From positions 196,497 to 260,496 of the forward strand of contig DBJE01000003.1 of the NCBI GenBank assembly GCA_002297045.1: 64,000 nucleotides of DNA. The letters run 5' to 3'. This document shows positions 59,102-64,000 of the stretch, piece after piece; positions within the stretch are counted from its first letter, which is position 1, and every line of letters begins with the position of its first letter. Below the pieces are notes generated by a model. That model searched no databases and was not told the DNA's origin. It saw nothing but the letters and a program-made list of their open reading frames with translations. This DNA comes from Caryophanales bacterium UBA784. Lineage in GTDB: Bacteria > Bacillota_I > Bacilli_A > RFN20 > CAG-288. A program made the position numbers and the translations under genes.

Positions 59102-60304
59102 ATGGCACAGTACGTAATTCAGATAGAAAAAGACAGCCATCGTATTGAAAAAATCACCTTCGGTGCTTTTTTCCTATACGCCTTCATTGGTATCCTTCTT
59201 TCGACAAATCTAAGTTTTTCTGGATGGAACTGGATTTCCAGAGGGATTCAGTTTATCTGCCTTGGCATACTCGGCCTTGTCTTTCTAAGCCACTTTTTCC
59301 AAGGCCGTATTGTCTTCCGCCCATTTGCCATTCTGCTCTTTATTGCCGGAATCGGAAATTTTCTTACTTCAAGACACACCTTTATACTTGTCTTTGCCCT
59401 CCTTTTCTGTGTTTTTCCCTATGTTGATTTTAAAAAGAGGGTTCGTCTTTTTTCATTCGAATTGTTGTTTGCCCTGTTTTTCGTTATAGTCTGCTCACAG
59501 ATCGGCCTTATGGAAAATGGGATTGCCTACCGTGGCGACCGGTTCCGGTATACTTTGGGTTTTGGAACGACAACCCTGCCACTCTCTATTCTGTTCTTCT
59601 CGACAATGGCCCTGTTTTATGTCGAACGGAAGAATTTCCCCGTGTGGCTAATCCTTGCTGATTTCTGCCTGAGGCTGGTTTTATACTACTTTACCTATAC
59701 CCGCACCGGATTTATTCTGAATGCATTCGCGCTTTGCGTTATCATTCTTGATAAGATTTTCCCTTTTGACCGCTGGTTTTCCTCTCTATCTGAACACACT
59801 GTTTTCCGTTTCCTACACTATCTTCTTCCTTTTTTCATTCTTTTGGTTATTTATTACGCAATCTCCCGTTATCGTACTGACCCCGTCTTCAGCTTCAAGG
59901 CGGACGGGTTTTTAAGCGGACGCCTCGGCTTTACCTCCACCCTGATCGATGAATACGGGTTTAGCCTATTTGGAAAAAAACTGAATAATTTCGATGCAAA
60001 CGGAAATTACCGGGGAAGCGACATCTGCTATACTTTTTATGGACTTAACTATGGCCTTTTAAGCCTTGGCTGTATTATTTATCTTGAGCTAAAAGCCTTT
60101 TCCTATGCCTTTAAGAAGAAGGACTTTGTTTTGTGGTTTGCCCTTTTTCTCATCCTGATTGACGGCGTTGTCGAGCCCTATCTTGCCGATTACAAATACC
60201 AGCTTTTCCTCTTTTCTGTTTCTTCCGAAAGGAGGCTTTCCAAGGAAGAGAAAATCTGGAAAGCTATAGAAAACCCTGTTGAATTTGCCCGGAGGCTTGG
60301 ATAA
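59102..60304 (+). CDS. O-antigen-polymerase/ligase-like membrane protein (Wzy-like)
   Basis: 400 aa, ten or so hydrophobic helices with one larger external loop (about 255-300). The pair RYTLGFGTTT and YTRTGFI resembles the R-x-x-x-G...H/T and S-R-T-G motifs of Wzy/WaaL proteins. It would join repeat units on the outer leaflet. Sequence conservation in this family is low, so the call leans on topology and neighbours. Its stop overlaps the next start (TAATG). Confidence 0.78.
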   Translation: MAQYVIQIEKDSHRIEKITFGAFFLYAFIGILLSTNLSFSGWNWISRGIQFICLGILGLVFLSHFFQGRIVFRPFAILLFIAGIGNFLTSRHTFILVFALLFCVFPYVDFKKRVRLFSFELLFALFFVIVCSQIGLMENGIAYRGDRFRYTLGFGTTTLPLSILFFSTMALFYVERKNFPVWLILADFCLRLVLYYFTYTRTGFILNAFALCVIILDKIFPFDRWFSSLSEHTVFRFLHYLLPFFILLVIYYAISRYRTDPVFSFKADGFLSGRLGFTSTLIDEYGFSLFGKKLNNFDANGNYRGSDICYTFYGLNYGLLSLGCIIYLELKAFSYAFKKKDFVLWFALFLILIDGVVEPYLADYKYQLFLFSVSSERRLSKEEKIWKAIENPVEFARRLG

Positions 60305-62316
60305 TGGCTAAAGTCGGAATTGTTGTCGTTACCTTTAACCGAAAAGAACTCCTTAGGGAATGCCTTAAGAATCTTCTGTCCTCTTCTTACCCGGATTTCC
60401 ATATTTTCTTAGTCGATAACGGCTCGACAGACGGAACAAAGGACGCTCTAGGCGGATTTCTCTCAGATTCTAAGATTTCCTATTTCAATACCGGAAAGAA
60501 TATCGGCGGTGCCGGCGGATTCAACTTCGGAAGGAAGAAGGCGATCGAAGCCGGGACTGACTATCTTTGGCTAAGGGATGATGACTGCATCGTGGAAAAA
60601 GACTCCCTTTTGAGACTGATTGACTTTGCACAAAACCACCCTGACTTTGGGTATCTCTCTTCGTTTGTAAAATGGAAAGATGGAACCCCCTGTGTAAGGA
60701 ATGTCCAACGGGTTTCTTTTTGGAAGGAATTAACCTACTTTACTAAGGATCAGAAGATTTTTCTGGCTAGCTTTGTTTCCTTTTTTGTCCGACGGGAAGT
60801 CGTTGAAGACCTAGGTCTTCCCATCAAAGACTTCTTTATTTGGGGAGATGACTGGGAATACTCGAGCCGGATATCCAGAAAATACCCTTGTTATTTTGTC
60901 CATGACAGTATTGTTCAGCATAAATGCAAAAGCAATTCCGGAGTGAATATCATTCAGGATGATGACCGGATACAGCGGTATTATTATGCCTACCGAAACG
61001 AATATTATTTTTATCACCGAAACGGACTTGGCGGAAGACTATATGATTTCTTAAAGGTTTCCTATCATCGTCTTAAGCTTCTCTTTCGAAAAGGAACGGC
61101 TGAAAAGAGAAAGATAATCCATGACGGAATCAAAGCCGGAAAAAGATTCAATCCTAAGATTGAACACATTTATTCTTCCCATCATCTTACAGATGTAAGG
61201 ATTTTCTTTGGAGAGCCCATCTCGTATGGCGGACAGGAAGCCTTCATGTTAAATAGGTATTCGAATTTCAGACAGAAGAATATTCGTTATTCCTTTGTCA
61301 CGCCCTTTAATGCGGATAACAATAGATTCAGGGAAAGGATTCGGAACAGAGGAGATCTTTTGGTTCATCTTGATTATCCCTTCCAAAGCAGAAAACGGAA
61401 AGCCTATATAGCCAAGGCGGCCAAATCTGTCCTAAAGCAGAAAAAGTACGATGTCATCCATATCCAGACAGGCTCTGTCTATACCTTGTTCAAGGTTTCG
61501 AAACTGGCCAAGAAATATGGTGTGAAAAAGATTATCGTCCATTCCCATGCGGCCGGTTTTGACACTTTTAAATATCGGTTAATCAAGAACTATTCGGATA
61601 AACGTATTGATAAATACGCTGACATCTATTTCGCCTGCTCACAGATAGCCGGACAATGGAAATTTCCGAAAGAGGTACTTGATGGTGACAGATACCGGGT
61701 GATAGACAATGGCATTCAGACAAAGAGGTATCGGTTTGATTCTGATATCCGGATTCGGATGCGGAAGGAATTGGGGATTTCCAAAAATGAGCTGACCTTT
61801 GTCCACGTCGGACGCTTTGCCCCCGAAAAGAACCATTCCTTCTTTTACCGTCTTCTTCCTAGGATTGCCGCAAAATATCCCGATTTCCGCTTTATCTTTG
61901 TCGGTGCCGGGGATACTAAGCCTGCCTTTATCGATAAAAGGAAAGAACTCGGAATGGAAAAGCATATTCTCTATCTGGAGAACATTCCGAATGTCAATGA
62001 AATCCTAATGGCGGCCGATATTTTTCTCTTCCCATCCCTGTCTGAAGGTTTCCCAAGGACTCTCGTAGAAGCACAGGCTTCTGGGCTTCCTATTCTATTC
62101 TCCGATAGAATCACCAAAGACTGCAGGAGGACGGACTCGATTTATCAGCTTCCTCTGGAACAAGAAGTATGGAGGAACAAGATTGAGGAAATAGTTCCTT
62201 CGCTTCCTAGTATTGTCCGTGCGGATAAGGCCGATATTGTTGCTTTAAAGGGATACGATGCCTCAAAATCGGCAAAGATTTTGGAAGACACCTATTTAGG
62301 GAGAGAGGGAAAATGA
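60304..62316 (+). CDS. Bifunctional glycosyltransferase: GT2 domain fused to GT4 domain
   Basis: 670 aa. Residues 1-290 are GT2 (GT-A fold): VVVTFNRKELL, LVDNGSTDGT, and the metal motif W-L-x-DDDC with AGG giving the family Met (LMDDD). Residues ~300-665 are GT4 (GT-B fold): SYGGQEAFM, VIHIQTGSVYTL, VHVGRFAPEKNH, and PSLSEGFP-x-TLVEAQASGLP with AGG (62056-62058) giving EGFPMTLVEA. The two domains likely add consecutive sugars. The single intact frame and both sets of catalytic residues argue for a true fusion. The GT4 half lacks membrane segments. Confidence 0.93.
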   Translation: MAKVGIVVVTFNRKELLRECLKNLLSSSYPDFHIFLVDNGSTDGTKDALGGFLSDSKISYFNTGKNIGGAGGFNFGRKKAIEAGTDYLWLRDDDCIVEKDSLLRLIDFAQNHPDFGYLSSFVKWKDGTPCVRNVQRVSFWKELTYFTKDQKIFLASFVSFFVRREVVEDLGLPIKDFFIWGDDWEYSSRISRKYPCYFVHDSIVQHKCKSNSGVNIIQDDDRIQRYYYAYRNEYYFYHRNGLGGRLYDFLKVSYHRLKLLFRKGTAEKRKIIHDGIKAGKRFNPKIEHIYSSHHLTDVRIFFGEPISYGGQEAFMLNRYSNFRQKNIRYSFVTPFNADNNRFRERIRNRGDLLVHLDYPFQSRKRKAYIAKAAKSVLKQKKYDVIHIQTGSVYTLFKVSKLAKKYGVKKIIVHSHAAGFDTFKYRLIKNYSDKRIDKYADIYFACSQIAGQWKFPKEVLDGDRYRVIDNGIQTKRYRFDSDIRIRMRKELGISKNELTFVHVGRFAPEKNHSFFYRLLPRIAAKYPDFRFIFVGAGDTKPAFIDKRKELGMEKHILYLENIPNVNEILMAADIFLFPSLSEGFPRTLVEAQASGLPILFSDRITKDCRRTDSIYQLPLEQEVWRNKIEEIVPSLPSIVRADKADIVALKGYDASKSAKILEDTYLGREGK

Positions 62317-63287
62317 GTGAGAAAATCCTGACTGTTTCCATTGCGGCCTATAACCTATCGGATAGGATTGATCAGTGCCTGTCCTCTTTTGCATCCGCAA
62401 AATCGATTGATGATATCGAATTGATTGTCACCAACGACGGCAGTAAGGATGATACGGCGGAAAAAGTCGGAAAATGGGCTGACCGGTATCCGGATTCGAT
62501 TCGTCTTATCAATAAGGAAAACGAAGGAGCAGGATCTACCGTAAACAGCGGAATAGCGCATGCCAAGGGTAAATACTTTAAGATGGTCGATGGGGATGAC
62601 TGGGTGGAGAATATCGATGAGTTTGTCTCCTTTTTAAAGGCCTGTGATTCCGATAGGGTGGTTTCCGATTATACCTTCTATGATAATTCGAAGAAGGCAA
62701 AGGACAGAACGGAAAGTTTTTCTCTTCCGGAAGGTAAGTTCCTCTTCGATGACCAATGGAAGAGGATTCCTAACGAAAGGCATGCCCTTTGCTTTAAGAC
62801 GGAAATCAGGAAGTCCGTTCATCTCGATAACGGCTTTTATACCGATGTTGAGTATCTCCTTTTTCCGTTATCAAAGGTGAAGACGGTATCGTATTTTCCT
62901 AAGCCGGTATATATTTACCGGGTCGGACAGAGGAATCAGTCCGTATCCCCCCAAAGCAGAAGGAAGCATAGGGGAGACCATGAACTTGTTCTGTCCCATG
63001 TTTTAGGATGGCTTGAGGAAAATAAAGAAGGAAGGAGTGCTCAGCATATCTCCTTTGTGATGAAGCGCCTAGTTTCCCTCATTGATAATCAGGTGGTCAT
63101 CTATCTGCTCTTTAAGCCCTGCAAAGAAAGGAAGGGTAAGATCCGCTCTCTCATCAAGCGTGTCTCTTCTGATTCTAAGTTGCTTGCCTTGTATAAGAAA
63201 AACAAGAAATACCGGATGCTTAAGAATTCCCACTATCTTCTCTACCCTCTTCTTTCTTATATAATCCGGAAAAAATCAGGAAGGTAA
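62313..63287 (+). CDS. Family 2 glycosyltransferase
   Basis: 324 aa GT-A enzyme. Motifs: VSIAAYN, LIVTNDGSKDDTAEKV, GSTVNSGIAHAKGKYFKMVDGDDW with the DxD metal site, and a C-terminal basic helical region. It overlaps the preceding gene as ATGA and is the last gene of the visible polysaccharide operon. Donor and acceptor sugars cannot be read. Confidence 0.93.
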   Translation: MSEKILTVSIAAYNLSDRIDQCLSSFASAKSIDDIELIVTNDGSKDDTAEKVGKWADRYPDSIRLINKENEGAGSTVNSGIAHAKGKYFKMVDGDDWVENIDEFVSFLKACDSDRVVSDYTFYDNSKKAKDRTESFSLPEGKFLFDDQWKRIPNERHALCFKTEIRKSVHLDNGFYTDVEYLLFPLSKVKTVSYFPKPVYIYRVGQRNQSVSPQSRRKHRGDHELVLSHVLGWLEENKEGRSAQHISFVMKRLVSLIDNQVVIYLLFKPCKERKGKIRSLIKRVSSDSKLLALYKKNKKYRMLKNSHYLLYPLLSYIIRKKSGR

Positions 63288-63921
63288 GCAATCCGGTTTG
63301 TATTCAATTGCCTAAAAGACATCAAAATATTTGCTGTAAGACAGAAAGTGCTTCGTTTGAAGAAATCAATAGGTTCGGAATACGGACTTGGTAATTTCCG
63401 ATTAGAAGGAAAAACAATTGTGCTTCTAATTGCAGTAAGCCGTCCCTTTTCTGTTTTTTCGGAAGGGAAGCTCTCTTCGTAGAGAAACAACAGGTATTGG
63501 GAGAACGGCAGTCTCTTCTCCAACGGGAGACAGCCCAAGATGTGCTCTCCTGCGGTAATTACAAGGTGCATTTCACCTGCTCCTGCCTCCGGTTGTCCAG
63601 AATAAAAAACTCATAGATCTCCTTACCTTTCTCGCTACCTTGCAGAACCAGGAGAAAGCACCATAAAAAGTGCCTCTTGCCGTAAAAGATTGGTGGAATC
63701 TGGGGCTACATCATGACCTAGGAAGACTTCCTTTGCGATTGTAACGTCCGTTTCCTGGATGAGGACAGAACGAAGTTATCAGTATCTGTGATTGTCTAAG
63801 GCTGGGGGCAGAAAAGTGTCCGGCCAGCCCGAAAAGTTCTTTTCGCAGTTGACCATGGCCCCGGCCTTTGTCGACGTGGCGTGAAAATTATACTATACCC
63901 TAAGAGAGGGAATTCTATTGT
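63288..63921. other. Non-coding stretch after the polysaccharide operon
   Basis: About 0.63 kb. Local inverted repeats include ATTAGAAG/CTTCTAAT (near 63402-63430) and GGCTGG/CCAGCC (near 63800-63825). A minus-strand -10-like TATAAT (63892-63887) points into the region, so an unannotated small RNA is conceivable. No reading frame looks real. Confidence 0.45.
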
Positions 63922-64000
63922 TTATCTTTTTTTTGGCTTTTTCCTGATGAGTGGTCTAAGCCATGGCACATAAGAAAAGAGAAGGATAAACAAAAGTGTT
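63922..64000 (-). CDS. C-terminal end of a putative membrane protein (cut by window edge)
   Basis: The last 25 codons of a minus-strand frame that enters from beyond the window and ends with TAA at 63924-63922. The visible peptide is a hydrophobic helix (LLFILLFSYVPWL) followed by a basic tail (KKPKKR), typical of the end of a multi-helix membrane protein. One AGG would be Met. Too short to assign. Confidence 0.4.
   Translation of the reverse strand, partial: TLLFILLFSYVPWLRPLIRKKPKKR

Noticed and set aside
63257..63571. 104-codon minus-strand frame
   Set aside because: It overlaps the 3' end of the glycosyltransferase gene and has no credible start signal or family pattern.
1..64000. AGA or CGG also reassigned
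   Set aside because: Invariant arginines in MutS, RecA, the pseudouridine synthase, LacI-type helix-turn-helix and GAGRKAA motifs are encoded by AGA, CGG or CGT.

Overview
The window looks like the chromosome of an uncultured, anaerobic, gut-associated member of the Bacilli/Erysipelotrichia side of the Firmicutes. The gene order around 13-30 kb (gpsB-rnpB, pgsA-cinA-recA-rny-ymdB-spoVS-miaB-ymcA-mutS-mutL-miaA) is the Bacillus-type order. A bile-salt hydrolase, a flavodiiron protein, an Nfn-type transhydrogenase and a C69 dipeptidase suggest anaerobic life in an animal gut. The exact taxon is inference.

The most important observation is that AGG is read as methionine. Across unrelated conserved genes (recA, mutS, mutL, rny, ymdB, fhs, nfnA, cspA, ABC ATPases, a ZIP transporter, bile-salt hydrolase, glycosyltransferases) in-frame AGG codons sit where the families have Met or another hydrophobic residue, while invariant arginines use CGN or AGA. 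In recA the start codon is the only ATG, and the internal Met positions I can recognise are AGG. Every protein here should therefore be translated with AGG = Met. As I recall it, a computational screen of bacterial genetic codes (Shulgina and Eddy, 2021) reported AGG to Met in a clade of uncultivated Bacilli; this window fits that description. The decoding tRNA (anticodon CCU) is not in the window.

Layout. 1-1.6 kb, minus strand: DNA uptake genes (comEC start, comEA) and greA. 1.7-7.4 kb, plus strand: a nucleoside kinase, then a secreted protein and an ABC transporter whose fused ATPase domain is degenerate at every catalytic motif; their promoter carries a perfect 18-bp palindrome. 7.6-29.2 kb, minus strand: cspA, two coupled FtsX-type ABC transporters with intact ATPases, the one-carbon genes folD and fhs, a fused MiaA-TcdA tRNA position-37 modification protein, mutL, mutS, ymcA, miaB, spoVS, ymdB, rny, recA, cinA, pgsA, RNase P RNA and gpsB. 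29.4-33 kb, plus strand: nfnA-nfnB, a MarR-type regulator and recU. 33-40 kb, minus strand: a membrane-anchored endonuclease I, a phosphohexomutase relative lacking its catalytic serine, three unknown proteins and an RluD-type pseudouridine synthase.

40-49 kb, plus strand: tRNA-Ser(GGA), then a sugar/cyclitol operon (LacI-type regulator, isomerase, Gfo/Idh/MocA oxidoreductase, binding lipoprotein, ATPase and a permease with a long cytoplasmic tail) behind a duplicated operator-like module. 49.5-54.3 kb: bile-salt hydrolase, flavodiiron protein (minus), ZIP metal transporter and C69 peptidase. 54.5-63.3 kb: a surface polysaccharide locus in two divergent halves (HAD-like protein and flippase; then a DUF4422 glycosyltransferase, a polymerase-like membrane protein, a GT2-GT4 fusion and a GT2 enzyme). 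The last 0.7 kb is mostly non-coding and ends in the tail of a minus-strand membrane protein.

Four stretches longer than 300 bp have no clear gene: 40.21-41.13, 48.68-49.50, 57.83-58.31 and 63.29-63.92 kb.
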